Source of the DNA: Cytauxzoon felis
Lineage: Eukaryota > Apicomplexa > Aconoidasida > Piroplasmida > Theileriidae
Direction of reading: 5' to 3'
Assembly (NCBI GenBank): GCA_020283715.1
Contig: JAIQCW010000339.1
Span: 1 to 36,370, forward strand
DNA: 36,370 nt
Positions within the stretch are counted from its first letter, which is position 1. Each line of letters opens with the position of its first letter. The notes beneath the pieces were generated by a model. It was not told the origin of the DNA and ran no database searches. It saw nothing but the letters and a program-made list of their open reading frames with translations. Positions 19,091 through 28,400 of the stretch are shown here, piece after piece. Position numbers and translations under genes: made by a program.

Positions 19091-20368
19091 ATGGGTGCTC
19101 ATTTGAGTTCACCAAAGACGGAGAAGGTATCTACATATGGTGGTGATTTTAAATTGAATACAACAATATATGGTTCATCATCGATGCAAGGATGGCGTAT
19201 ATCTATGGAGGATGCACATTTGACTATACCAAGTTTAATAAATAATATAGGATTATATGGTGTATTTGATGGTCATGGTGGTACATGTGTTAGTCATTGG
19301 ACAGCAGAGAATTTTTCTGATTTATTTAAAGATGAATTAAATAAATGTAATGAAAAGGTTAAAACAGGTGAAATAATATTAAAATCATTAGATATAATAA
19401 ATGAAGAACAAGCTATAATAGCAGAAGCATTACAAAATACATTTTTAAAAGTTGATGAAGAATTAGGTAAATCAGAAACAGATATAAAATTAAGAATAAT
19501 AAATGATAAATTAAGATGTAATAATAATGAATTAAATATAAATGATAATGTAAATTTATTTAAAGTATTAATGCCAACATCGACTATAAATGATAATAAA
19601 AATATTATAAAATCTAATGAACAAAATCAAGATATATTATTTCAAAATGTTATAGATACTAATAATAATAATAATGATGATTTAGATGATGCTGTATCAG
19701 ATGATTATAATGATATATTAGATGATAATGGTCTTGCATATGGTTGTGGTGCTGCATCTATTGTTGTTGCTATTGTTAATGGTAATATACCATGTTTAAT
19801 TATTGCTAATGCTGGTGATTCTAGGGCTATATTATCACGTGGTGGTAAAGCTATACCATTATCGCATGATCATAAACCACAATTACCAGAAGAAGGTGAA
19901 CGTATTAGAAAAGCTGGTGGTAATGTTACTAATGGTAGAGTTGATGGTAATCTAAATCTTTCTAGATCTATAGGTGATTTAGCATTCAAATGTGATACTA
20001 ATTTATCACCTAAAGATCAAAAAATTTCAGCATTTCCTGATGTTAGAATATGTCCAATCAATTATAATGATGAATTCATTGTTATTGCATGTGATGGTAT
20101 CTGGGATTGTAAATCTAATCAACAAGTTGTCGATTTTATACATGAACGACTTACAAATGGTAATACACCAAATAAACTCGCCAAAATCTGTGAAGAATTA
20201 TGCGACTCGTGTCTCTCCAATAACCCATCAGAATCAGATGGTATTGGTTGTGATAATATGACATGTATCATTGTACTACTCTCACATGAACTCACCAAAC
20301 AACAATTAAATAACTCACAAATCACACTCTATGGACACCAACATAACCCACACTTTAACGAATTGTAA
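19091..20368 (+). CDS. PP2C-family (PPM) serine/threonine phosphatase, probably myristoylated, 425 aa
   Basis: Metal-dependent protein phosphatase. The frame is open further upstream, but I chose the ATG giving MGAHLSSPKTEK because Gly2 with Ser6 fits an N-myristoylation signal typical of apicomplexan PP2Cs, suggesting membrane attachment. Motifs in order: GWRISMEDAH (34-43), VFDGHGG (58-64) with metal-binding Asp, GCGAASIVV, NAGDSRAIL, LSHDHKPQ, LNLSRSIGDLAFK, IACDGIWDC and GCDNMTCIIV. Between DGHGG and GCGAAS lies an Asn/Asp-rich insertion of about 100 residues (around 110-210), common in apicomplexan proteins. It is a single exon with no repeat inside, unlike several neighbours. Confidence 0.92.
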   Translation: MGAHLSSPKTEKVSTYGGDFKLNTTIYGSSSMQGWRISMEDAHLTIPSLINNIGLYGVFDGHGGTCVSHWTAENFSDLFKDELNKCNEKVKTGEIILKSLDIINEEQAIIAEALQNTFLKVDEELGKSETDIKLRIINDKLRCNNNELNINDNVNLFKVLMPTSTINDNKNIIKSNEQNQDILFQNVIDTNNNNNDDLDDAVSDDYNDILDDNGLAYGCGAASIVVAIVNGNIPCLIIANAGDSRAILSRGGKAIPLSHDHKPQLPEEGERIRKAGGNVTNGRVDGNLNLSRSIGDLAFKCDTNLSPKDQKISAFPDVRICPINYNDEFIVIACDGIWDCKSNQQVVDFIHERLTNGNTPNKLAKICEELCDSCLSNNPSESDGIGCDNMTCIIVLLSHELTKQQLNNSQITLYGHQHNPHFNEL

Positions 20369-20439
20369 ATCTCATTACATTTTTCATACATTTTATATAT
20401 CTTCACTCTAAAACAAATCCAACTTTTTTCCATATCCAC

Positions 20440-20715
20440 ACGAGGTCCATCCTACCGTCAGCTCTTCCACTCGCCGTTCCACATGAGGTTACAACATTGT
20501 CTTCCACTAGCCGTGGAGGCCTCTTCTAATTACCTATCTCTAAAGAGTATAGCCACTCCCAGAGATCGTGGTAGAACTGTAATGATTGGACCTCAGGTGG
20601 AGAACCCGAGAACGATCTACGGGAGTTTGAGGGGGAACTAAATAGAAGAGCTGACGGCAGGATGGACCTCAGGTGGAACGGCAAGTGGAACACTAGTTGT
20701 AACCTTAGATGGAGG
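20440..20715 (+). repeat. Modular element 19 (intergenic)
   Basis: CTACCGTCAGCTC, CCACTCGCC, CCACATGAGGTTAC, CCACTAGCCGTGGAGGCC, CTCTAAAGAGTATAGCCAC; right arm CGATCTACGGGAGTTTGAGG, CTGACGGCAGG, CCTCAGGTGGA, with an extra CCTTAGATGGAGG at the end. Confidence 0.88.
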
Positions 20716-21464
20716 TGGTGTTGTATGTATATATTATCTTCATGTATTAATGTCAATATAGATTATTAACTGCAAAATCTGGATTTGAAATGGACTAATA
20801 TGGGGATGCTTGCACCACAAAAATATGGGGATCATTTGAACTGACGTTCAGGATAATCAATGGAGTAATATATCTTGAGGAATTTTAACGTTGAAATTTA
20901 TTGTAATTTATAGAAAATGTGAAATTCACAAAAAAATTTGTTATTAATATAATTTTCCTGAGATTGATTTATAATGTGATTTTTAATGAAAAACTTTAAA
21001 ATTCGACAAAATCACCCGCAGCTGATCTCAGGGAAGCGGAGGGGGAAGTAAATAGAGAAGCTGTCTGCAAGACGAAGGTAAGGTTGTACTAGAAGATGGT
21101 AGAAGGGTCTGCAATGTGGGTCATATTCAGGACCTTGGGTGTAGTCCACTACATAGAGTAGAAATAATTAACTTTTAATTAAATATGATGAATTAAAAAT
21201 ATAATATAAATTTATAATGAAAAACTATATGTAGTGTAAATATAATGGTTTCATTGTCTTGTAATTTAAATAAATTATGACACATATATTGTATAATAAA
21301 TATCTATAAATAATGAATTTTTATTAAATTTGTCCCCATTTAGACATTGTTTGGTCTATGTAATCTAAATATATATTAATTTTATAGATTAAATAGTATA
21401 TTAGTTGATAAATGTAAATTATATAGAATGCAGCTATTAATGAGGATATTCATATCTATTTAAA
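20716..21464. other. AT-rich intergenic region with a solo repeat arm
   Basis: No gene seen. Apart from the half-element at 21014-21088 it is AT-rich spacer, presumably including the promoter of the secreted gene at 21465. Confidence 0.45.
21014..21088 (+). repeat. Modular element 20, solo right arm
   Basis: Only ACCCGCAGCTGATCTCAGGG, AAGCGGAGGGGGAAG and CTGTCTGCAAGACG are present; there is no left arm. This shows the arms can occur singly. Confidence 0.85.
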
Positions 21465-22550
21465 ATGTATAATATATTATTATTAATAGTTATATTAGAT
21501 AGTTTTGTATATTCTTCACTGGATGAAATTACAGAGATTGATATATTGTATGATGGATCGGATTCACCATTATTAATACGTACACAGACTCAGCATAATC
21601 AATTTACATTGATACCATATCAAGAATGTAAAATAAAATGTATTAAAGAGGGTAATACATTGATATGGGTATCTGATGAAGAAGATGATAATAAAGAGGT
21701 TGAATGTATATTTTTAACAATAGATAATGATGAATGTAGTAGATTAGTTAGTATAGTATTAGATGGATATGATACATGTGAAAGTTTATATTTTGAAAAA
21801 GGAGCAGATAATACATGGATTATGATAACAGAAGATTTATATAATGAAATATTAGATCATATTTTAAGGGCTAAAAAATTAGATTTATCACGTAAAAATG
21901 TAGATATATATAGTGTAACACATTTTACAAGATTTGGTAATTCAAATACATCATTTACACCAACATCACCAGAAAGAATTGTTGAAGTATCAGATGAACA
22001 ACAAATATTATGGTTAGGTGAACTTGATGGATTATGTTGTGCATCTGCTATTTTACATTCAAAAAGAGGTGTAATGAAATATTTATGTTTAATATTAGAT
22101 GATGATGTCAATAATCCTAGTAAATTATTATATTGTAATGATAATAATTGGCAACCAATAGATCAATATACTTATAATATATGTATTGATCGTTTAGAAA
22201 ATGAAATATTTTTAGATTTATCTAATGAAGTAGAATATTCAAATACTTTACATATCACAGAATATAATCAAAATGGTATAAAATCATTATTATTCACAGT
22301 ACCAATTAATAATTATCTAACTGAAGTCAAAGATGGTGATACAATCATATGGGAAGCTTCTGATGATAGTACATGCACCTGGACTCTTGTCAACCTACAT
22401 AATAATACACCAAAATTATTACAAATATTCGAAGAAGATGATATTCAAACAAAAATTACCTTCTACCATAAAAATGAAGATTCATCATGGACTCCCATAG
22501 ACCTCGAAAATTACCATAGTATACTCGACTCATTAAATAATAACTTATAA
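21465..22550 (+). CDS. Secreted protein with three FAINT/DUF529-like domains, 361 aa
   Basis: Single exon. Residues 1-17 (MYNILLLIVILDSFVYS) form a signal peptide. Three modules follow, each starting with a short ID/LDLS strand (EIDILYD at about 24, LDLSRKNVDI at about 141, LDLSNEVEY at about 246). Each continues with KEGNTLIWVS, SDEQQILWLG or KDGDTIIWEA, and ends in LYFEKGADNTWIMI, LYCNDNNWQPID or FYHKNEDSSWTPID. This WxxI/D ending is typical of FAINT domains. No membrane anchor was seen; the N-terminal module is acidic. The neighbour at 23113 shares this plan, so the two are probably tandem paralogues, though diverged. Confidence 0.8.
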   Translation: MYNILLLIVILDSFVYSSLDEITEIDILYDGSDSPLLIRTQTQHNQFTLIPYQECKIKCIKEGNTLIWVSDEEDDNKEVECIFLTIDNDECSRLVSIVLDGYDTCESLYFEKGADNTWIMITEDLYNEILDHILRAKKLDLSRKNVDIYSVTHFTRFGNSNTSFTPTSPERIVEVSDEQQILWLGELDGLCCASAILHSKRGVMKYLCLILDDDVNNPSKLLYCNDNNWQPIDQYTYNICIDRLENEIFLDLSNEVEYSNTLHITEYNQNGIKSLLFTVPINNYLTEVKDGDTIIWEASDDSTCTWTLVNLHNNTPKLLQIFEEDDIQTKITFYHKNEDSSWTPIDLENYHSILDSLNNNL

Positions 22551-22570
22551 TATTAACATCAATTATAGAC

Positions 22571-22800
22571 AACTCCACTTTAGGTCCATCATCCTCCACC
22601 TTTCTTCGTCTTGCAGACAGCTTCTTCATTTACTTCTCCTTCCAGCTCCCGTAGATCGCTTCCAGGTATTCCACCTCCACTTGTGGTTACATCCTTAACT
22701 TCGCCACGATCTCTGGGAGTGGCTTTACTCTTTAGAGATAGGTAATTGGGAGAGCTCCATGCAATGGAAAAGATGGACCTCAGGTGGAACGGCGAGTGGA
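22571..22800 (-). repeat. Modular element 21 (between paralogues)
   Basis: CCACTTTAGGTCC, CTTGCAGACAGCTTC, TCCAGCTCCCGTAGATCG, CCACTTGTGGTTACATCC, CCACGATCTCTGGGAG, CTCTTTAGAGATAGG, CCATGCAATGG, CCTCAGGTGGA. Confidence 0.9.
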
Positions 22801-23112
22801 TGAAGAGATGTAGAAGAAGAGAATAATTGTACTTAATGTGGAATTAATCTTCGATGGAGTTGATGTTACATATTTGAAGTAATGGAATTATGAGTTCATA
22901 TTAATAACTATGATACAGATGATTAATTTACAGTAATAGATGCACTAATTTACGAAGAAATAACTGAGTAAATGTTTGTTTTTGATGTAGCTAACTAATG
23001 ATTGGTATATTATTTATATTTGATTGTTTGAATAGCTAGATCTATACTATTACATTATTGCTGCTCTTTGTAATAATTAGATGAGTTGATTATAGTATTA
23101 TAGTTGTGTAAA
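22801..23112. other. AT-rich spacer, no gene seen
   Basis: Probable promoter of the secreted protein gene at 23113. No repeat arm or ORF of note. Confidence 0.4.
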
Positions 23113-24294
23113 ATGAATAAGATATATGGTTATTTAGTTGTGATATCCCTCTTGTATTCTATATACTATGGTGAATGTGTTGGTAATACGTTGGACTTAT
23201 TGAATTATGAAAGATGTAGTAGTAGATTCAATTTACCGATTGATAATACAGCATATTATCAATACATACCACATTTTAATAAACGCGTGATTAAAGTGGT
23301 TGAAGGTGATAAATTGATATGGGAGAGATCTACTAATGTTAACAAATGTTTGCATGTGATAGCATATTTATTATCTGATAATATGCATTTGATAAAATTA
23401 AGATTATCACATAAAGATGGTAAAGATGCTTATAAATATTATATGAGATATAATGATGGATGGATTGAGACAGTGACATCAATTTTTGATGAGAAGTTGA
23501 GAAATTTGTTGAGATTATATGTATTAGACATAACAAAAGATGATAGAAATATATTATCAACATATGATTATAGTATATCTGGCAATCGTATGACTACATT
23601 TTATAGTATAATTGCTGTAATTACAAAAGTTGTTGAGGGTGATTTAAAAATTTGGTCAAGGGATGAGTTGGATTTGGAATGTACAAGTGCAAATTTATAT
23701 ACGAGAAGGAATAAACATTTATTAATATGTCTAGCATTAACTAAAAGACGACATAGGAAGAAAATTTATTTTAAAAAAATAAATGATGTATGGAAGAGTA
23801 TAGATAAAGAAGAATATAATTTATTAGTCTCTAGAGTAATGTGTGAAGTTACTTTAGATATTAGTAATATTACAATACCGAATTCATTATTCAATACAGT
23901 AGATAATAATTCATTTGAAGGGATGCCATCCATAATATTTACACCAAAATATAAATATTTGATTACTGAAATTGTAGATGGTGATTCAATCATATGGAAA
24001 GGGGACTTTGAGAAATGTACATGCCCATATGGTACATTATATCACCAAGGTGAGACTCGATTTTACCTTCAGATACATTTCGAAGTTGGTGAACATCATG
24101 GTGATTTATATTTTGTCAATGAAAATCACAAATGGAAGCCAATCTCCGATGATGAATTCTATGAAGGAATTAAAATATATGATGAACAATTAATACTAAT
24201 CCATAATGGATGGAAATCATCTCATCATGAATCAGGAGATCAATTCCAATTTGAAAATTATAACACCTCATCTTCAGAAGAACAAAGCGATTAA
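23113..24294 (+). CDS. Secreted protein with three FAINT/DUF529-like domains, 393 aa
   Basis: Single exon; the ATG giving MNKIYGYLVVISLLYSIYYG is chosen because it starts directly with a signal peptide. Three modules: about 25-140 (KVVEGDKLIWERS, YMRYNDGWIET), 140-250 (LDITKDDRN, KVVEGDLKIWSRD, YFKKINDVWKSID) and 250-365 (LDISNITIPNS, EIVDGDSIIWKGD, LYFVNENHKWKPISD). The tail is polar, Ser/Glu-rich. The gene is the same strand and architecture as 21465-22550, separated by a modular element. Likely exported or parasite-surface associated by analogy with other FAINT proteins; no partner is known. Confidence 0.8.
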   Translation: MNKIYGYLVVISLLYSIYYGECVGNTLDLLNYERCSSRFNLPIDNTAYYQYIPHFNKRVIKVVEGDKLIWERSTNVNKCLHVIAYLLSDNMHLIKLRLSHKDGKDAYKYYMRYNDGWIETVTSIFDEKLRNLLRLYVLDITKDDRNILSTYDYSISGNRMTTFYSIIAVITKVVEGDLKIWSRDELDLECTSANLYTRRNKHLLICLALTKRRHRKKIYFKKINDVWKSIDKEEYNLLVSRVMCEVTLDISNITIPNSLFNTVDNNSFEGMPSIIFTPKYKYLITEIVDGDSIIWKGDFEKCTCPYGTLYHQGETRFYLQIHFEVGEHHGDLYFVNENHKWKPISDDEFYEGIKIYDEQLILIHNGWKSSHHESGDQFQFENYNTSSSEEQSD

Positions 24295-24346
24295 AAACAC
24301 ATTTATAATCACCAACCATCCGCAATTACATATTTCCTCTTCATTT

Positions 24347-24492
24347 CACTCAGCCGTTCCACCTGAGGTCCAATCCACCTTGCTTTCTCTTGCAGGCAGC
24401 TCTTCTAATTACCTCCCTCTAAAGAGTATAGCCACTCCCGGAGATCGTGGCGGAAGTATAGATATTGGACCTCTGGAGAGGTTGAGTGGAAT
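24347..24492 (+). repeat. Modular element 22 (intergenic)
   Basis: CCACCTGAGGTCCAATCC, CTTGCAGGCAGCTC, CTCTAAAGAGTATAGCCAC, GATCGTGGC. The right arm is absent. Even in this non-genic position the exon-type frame (SSNYLPLKSIATPGDRG) is open. Confidence 0.85.
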
Positions 24493-24624
24493 GCTAAGAC
24501 AGAGCATCAAGCTTGGATACGAATCGGCTATATACTAATATACTTTAATATTATAGTACATTTTATTTATGTGTTATTGTATTAAATATTATGTGACAAA
24601 TTTATGATAAATGAGTTAATTTTC

Positions 24625-26199
24625 TTATGGTATATTAAACCATTCTTTAAGTATTGTTTTGATTAATGGTAAATGCGATAACATTGTAACAAAATGCGAT
24701 TTACCATTCAACTCGACTAACTTTACAACATGGCTATCCTTAAAAAATGTATTTATATATTCTCTTGGACCCTGAATAAAAGAAGTGTGATATATATAGT
24801 ATCGTCAACTAACCTCTATACTGCAGTATGAATCATCTTTAGAGTGTATGAAAAGTGTGGGTAAATCTTTAGGGTAATGATCCATCTTAGTTCTTAAATC
24901 TTTAGTCGCATTATAAACTGATATTAAAGTCCATGATGGTATTCTTTTCGAGTAATATAATGGATCCTATACAATATATATGTAAAACGAATATGATGAA
25001 TTATACACATGAGGTCGTCTCCACCGTTGGTCCTGCCGTAAGCTTCTCTATTTACTTCCCCCTCCAGCTCCCGTAGATCAGCTACGGGTTCCACTTGAGG
25101 TTACATCACTAACTTCTCTTTGCCACGATCTCCGGGAGTGGCTATACTCTTTAGAGATAAGTAATTGGAAGAGGGCTCCACGCAGAGTGGAATGGAGAAT
25201 GAGATTCGACATAGGGAGGAGGGACTAATAATCTCGGGTTTATCAACTTACAAAATAACTAATGAATATACGAAATGCTTTACCACTACTACCCATAATT
25301 TCAATTGGTATTTTACTTCTTGGTGCTACAATTGAATATAACCATAGAAGTGGGTAGAGAAGTCTATTGAAACGTGTACCTAGAAGGTCAACATTGAGCA
25401 TAGAACTCATACAGATCATGTTATCAATGAATTTACCCTGTCCATTGGTATTCAAATCAAATAAAAGTTGTGACTTCAATACTATATTACCACCCATTGA
25501 TAATCCAATGAGATAATATGGGAGATTATCATGACGTTGATCACTGAAGACAACTTGTTCATCCCATTTCTCATTTGGATCATCAAATATACCTCTCTTT
25601 ACGATACTGACAAATTGCATAACATCGTATACAAAATCATCGAATTTATGAAAGTAAGATCTCTGTTTACATACACCACCAGATAATCCATGGGATTGTA
25701 AATCCAGTCCATATACTGAATATCCTAATCTATTGAGTACACTTACAAAACTTCTTTCATATAAAAATCTGGGTGCTCTATCAAATGCATTTTTACCATG
25801 TAGTGGATCATCATATACTGCTCCATCTTTCTTTAATGATGTCAAATCAGGGAATATATCCTCTAATTCCCCATTAAAAAAATACTTTGGATCCGAGTTT
25901 ATAATCTCTGTAGCATTTTCCGCATACCATTCAGCATTATACCTACAGAATGAAGATCTAAAATGGGTACAAACGCCATGGACGAGTATTATATGACCCT
26001 TTGGGTTATCCACTCTTGAAGCATAAGTTCTAATCATAATCCCTTGTCTATTAACGAAGCTACCCATAACAAGTTTACCTTGATCATTTCCATTGTCTTC
26101 AGCAGTATGAGTATTGGAATCCGAAACTTCTTTGGAACCTCCACCCGCGATGGATGTGTACCGATACAATGCGATGATAATGAATGGAAGGATATACAT
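24625..26199 (-). CDS. Secreted alpha/beta hydrolase (lysophospholipase-like), 415 aa
   Basis: Serine hydrolase, probably acting on lipids or monoacylglycerols. Exons on the minus strand: 26199..25252, 24966..24814, 24771..24625; introns of 285 and 42 nt, both GT-AG. Residues 1-19 are a signal peptide (MYILPFIIIALYRYTSIAG), nearly identical to that of the FAINT-like gene at 5878. The fold signals are ILVHGVCTHF (oxyanion region), YGLDLQSHGLSGG, nucleophile Ser234 in GLSMGGN, an acid in HSKDDSY (Asp360 or 361) and His393 in GKSHFV. The arrangement resembles the Plasmodium lysophospholipase/PST family. The larger intron carries a modular element. An extension between the oxyanion motif and the next strand (about residues 85-145) may be a lid. 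Confidence 0.88.
25010..25194 (-). repeat. Modular element 23 (hydrolase intron 1)
   Basis: CTGCCGTAAGCTTC, CTCCAGCTCCCGTAGATCAG, CCACTTGAGGTTACATC, CCACGATCTCCGGGAG, ACTCTTTAGAGATAAG, CTCCACGCAGAGTGG. About 45 nt of ordinary intron remain on each side. Confidence 0.9.
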
Positions 26200-26597
26200 C
26201 CTTGAAGTAATGCGATAAATTCAGTTCATTAGTATATAATATGATAACTACATGTCTTTAAAATGATAAATATATAAAATAATCATAGTTTTAATGATCT
26301 TTAAAACTGGATTATGACATGTATTTAAAAATGACTACACATATTGTACAAACAACTACAATGAATTACAAAATAACATCGATTGAATATTAAAATAATT
26401 TGGGCATTCTCTACATATTATTTTAAATTCAATAGAAGCAGTCACCGATTTTTGAGAATTAGCTACGCTGGGGTAAATTAACATAAATGGGGATAGACAT
26501 AAATAATAAAAAAGACCATTTACAAGAACTGGGATGAAAATAATAATGAAATACACATTCAATGGAATATTTATACTTCTACTAGGCACCGCTGCAG
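26200..26597. promoter_or_regulatory. Duplicated promoter cassette, copy 2 (inverted)
   Basis: Reverse complement of 5481-5877. The best-conserved block is 26360-26465, including TTTACCCCAGC-type sequence and the run around the ORF peptide FKIICRE. The far end carries a signal-peptide-like ORF on the plus strand from 26534 (MKIIMKYTFNGI, then LLLGTA) that runs directly into modular element 24. Confidence 0.75.
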
Positions 26598-26702
26598 TTC
26601 CACCTGAAGTTACAACCTCTGTTCTAACTAGGCGTGGAGCCTCTCTATTTACTTCCCCCTCCGCTTCCCTGAGATCAGCTACGGGTATTCCACTTGAGGT
26701 TA
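26598..26702 (-). repeat. Modular element 24, short copy
   Basis: CCACCTGAAGTTACAACC, CTAGGCGTGGAGCC, CTCCGCTTCCCTGAGATCAG, CCACTTGAGGTTA. It joins directly to the promoter cassette on one side and to the 220-bp extension on the other. Confidence 0.87.
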
Positions 26703-26905
26703 TAAACCTAATCTCGACGAGATACGTCTAAAGTGGAGGTTTTCACTTAATTGAGGATATCTCAATGAATATAAATTGGAATGAAGTGATGTTTAGTAAA
26801 CTCAATACAATCATCAAATTCCTGTTCAATGAAGTATTGACATCAGGAATACATTCAATAGTCATTCCACAATCTCCATGAGTTTCCCCAGAAATTCAGG
26901 ATTTA
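26700..26905 (-). repeat. Dispersed ~210-bp sequence, inverted copy of 10870-11070
   Basis: Shared stretches include TTTCTGGGGAAACTCATGGA, GGAATTTGATGATTGTATTG and TATTCATTGAGATATCC (read on the minus strand). Overall about 75-80% identity by eye. The adjoining AGACGTATCTC and CCTCAAGTGGAATACCCG continue into the modular element in both places. Confidence 0.75.
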
Positions 26906-26975
26906 CGTCAATTCCTTAGTAAAATATTAACTTTTGATTGTAATCTTGATTAATAAAGTTTTATAACTGGAGTAA

Positions 26976-27862
26976 TTACCAATTTGCTTGCATGAGTCCA
27001 GGTATAAGTCCTTTGTTACCTAGTTCTCTGAATTTATGCCTTGTTAAACCAACTATTCTATAAACGGCTCTAGTTCGACCTGGATATAATATTATTAGAA
27101 ATTATAAATAATTCACATACCGGTGAGCATACATATCCTCTTGAACTTCGATCTTGATGAATCCTTAGGTAATGAGTCTAACTTTCCTTTCCAATAAATT
27201 AATTCATTCGTATTCCTTGCATTCTTGATATATTCCTTATAACATCTCCTAACATTACTATAAATCATAGATTTATACTTTCTACGCATCATTCTACTCA
27301 TAACATTCCTATCAACGCCAATAAATCGCACATCCGGTGCCACTGTAGGGAAAATAAAATTTAAATTACAACAATTTCTGGTAGTACTATTAACATTTGG
27401 AGGTATGTATTAGAAGATGCTTCCGCAGCTAGTCGAATGTATAGTCATCCTCTTGCAGATAGCTCTTCTAATTACTTCCCCTCCGCTTCTCTGAGATCAG
27501 TTACAGGTGTTAAACTTACTTCCTCTCCTAGCGATTACACCTATAGGTTTATCAGGTTTCTTCCATAGAATTTCAGGTATATTTGGGCCATAATGTTGTA
27601 CCTGTTGTTCAACCTTTACAGGATCAATATTAAATGGAGGTATTTCGATACCAAATTCATCGACAATCCTCCCAGAGTTTAGTTCCAATCTTGATCTATT
27701 AAGATTATACTTCAAATGTGTAACGAAATTTAAGAATTTCGGCGGTTTATTTAATAGAAATTCAGATGTTTTAAAATAGACAGTTGCAGTAACACTCTCC
27801 ATAGACAATTTTAAAGTTGCGATAAAAATACAATGCGATAATAATTTAAAATAAAAATTCAT
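26976..27862 (-). CDS. Mitochondrial ribosomal protein uS14 (MRPS14-like) with N-terminal extension, 222 aa
   Basis: Component of the small ribosomal subunit, presumably mitochondrial. Exons on the minus strand: 27862..27520, 27342..27121, 27079..26976; introns of 177 nt (with a modular half-element) and 41 nt. The C-terminal half is clearly uS14: LDSLPKDSSRSKFKRICMLTG then GRTRAVYRIVGLTRHKFREL and GLIPGLMQANW at the very end, aligning with the bacterial protein's LPRDSSPSRxRNRC and IPGLxKASW. The Cys pattern of the zinc-binding form is absent. About 120 residues precede the conserved domain, starting MNFYFKLLSHCIFIATLKLS, a possible targeting sequence. Exon 1 joins exon 2 in phase; if that link is wrong, the core could start at a Met at 27301. 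Confidence 0.82.
27421..27512 (+). repeat. Modular element 25, half copy (uS14 intron 1)
   Basis: CTTGCAGATAGCTC, TAATTACTTCCCCTCCGCTTC and TCTGAGATCAGTTACAGG only. It lies about 5 nt from the exon 1 donor, the closest approach to a splice site in the window. Confidence 0.82.
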
Positions 27863-27988
27863 TAAATATTTTATTAATTCAAGTTAATTTCATTATATAA
27901 TAACGAATAAACATAATTCTATAGTAGCGGGATGCGCCTGTTATTGAGGTGTTGACATCTAGGTCCCATTTAGTAGACATGTCTTTAT

Positions 27989-28140
27989 CTTGCAGACAAC
28001 CATCCACTTGAGATTACATCCTCTCCTCTTCCGGGTCGAATTTTTTACATTCTTAGGGGTAGACAATATGCCTAGGATGATCTATGGGCATCCGAGGGGG
28101 AATTACATAATGCAAGCCACGACGGCAAGAGGAATTCAGG
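27989..28140 (+). repeat. Modular element 26, degraded (intergenic)
   Basis: CTTGCAGACAACC, CCACTTGAGATTACATCC, CTTCCGGGTCGAA, CATTCTTAGGGGTAGAC, GATGATCTATGGGCATCCGA, GACGGCAAGAGG. More diverged than other copies. Confidence 0.75.
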
Positions 28141-28400
28141 GTATAGAGAATATAGCCTGGAGTGAAAGTGAACCATAATGGAATGTATGATTGTTAATGA
28201 CTAAGATGAGTGAAGTATAGTTATTAGAAGGTCATGTTAGAGAAGGTGAATTTGAATTGAGATTCATTTGAAGTATTAAAATCAGGGTGATAACATTAAT
28301 GCAAGGTTTATAAATGTTACTGAATTTTATTGTTGATAATATAACATTTGAATACCACATATACAGTTTATGTTGATTCACCTAATAATTAAATCATAAT

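Noticed and set aside
26356..26589. Minus-strand 77-codon ORF with a hydrophobic start in the duplicated promoter
   Set aside because: The counterpart in the other cassette is broken by stops and frameshifts, so it was not called as a gene; mentioned only as a conserved block.
27301..27342. uS14 starting at Met 27301 as a separate short gene
   Set aside because: A clear acceptor (TTTTCCCTACAG) directly precedes the open frame and joins in phase with the upstream exon.
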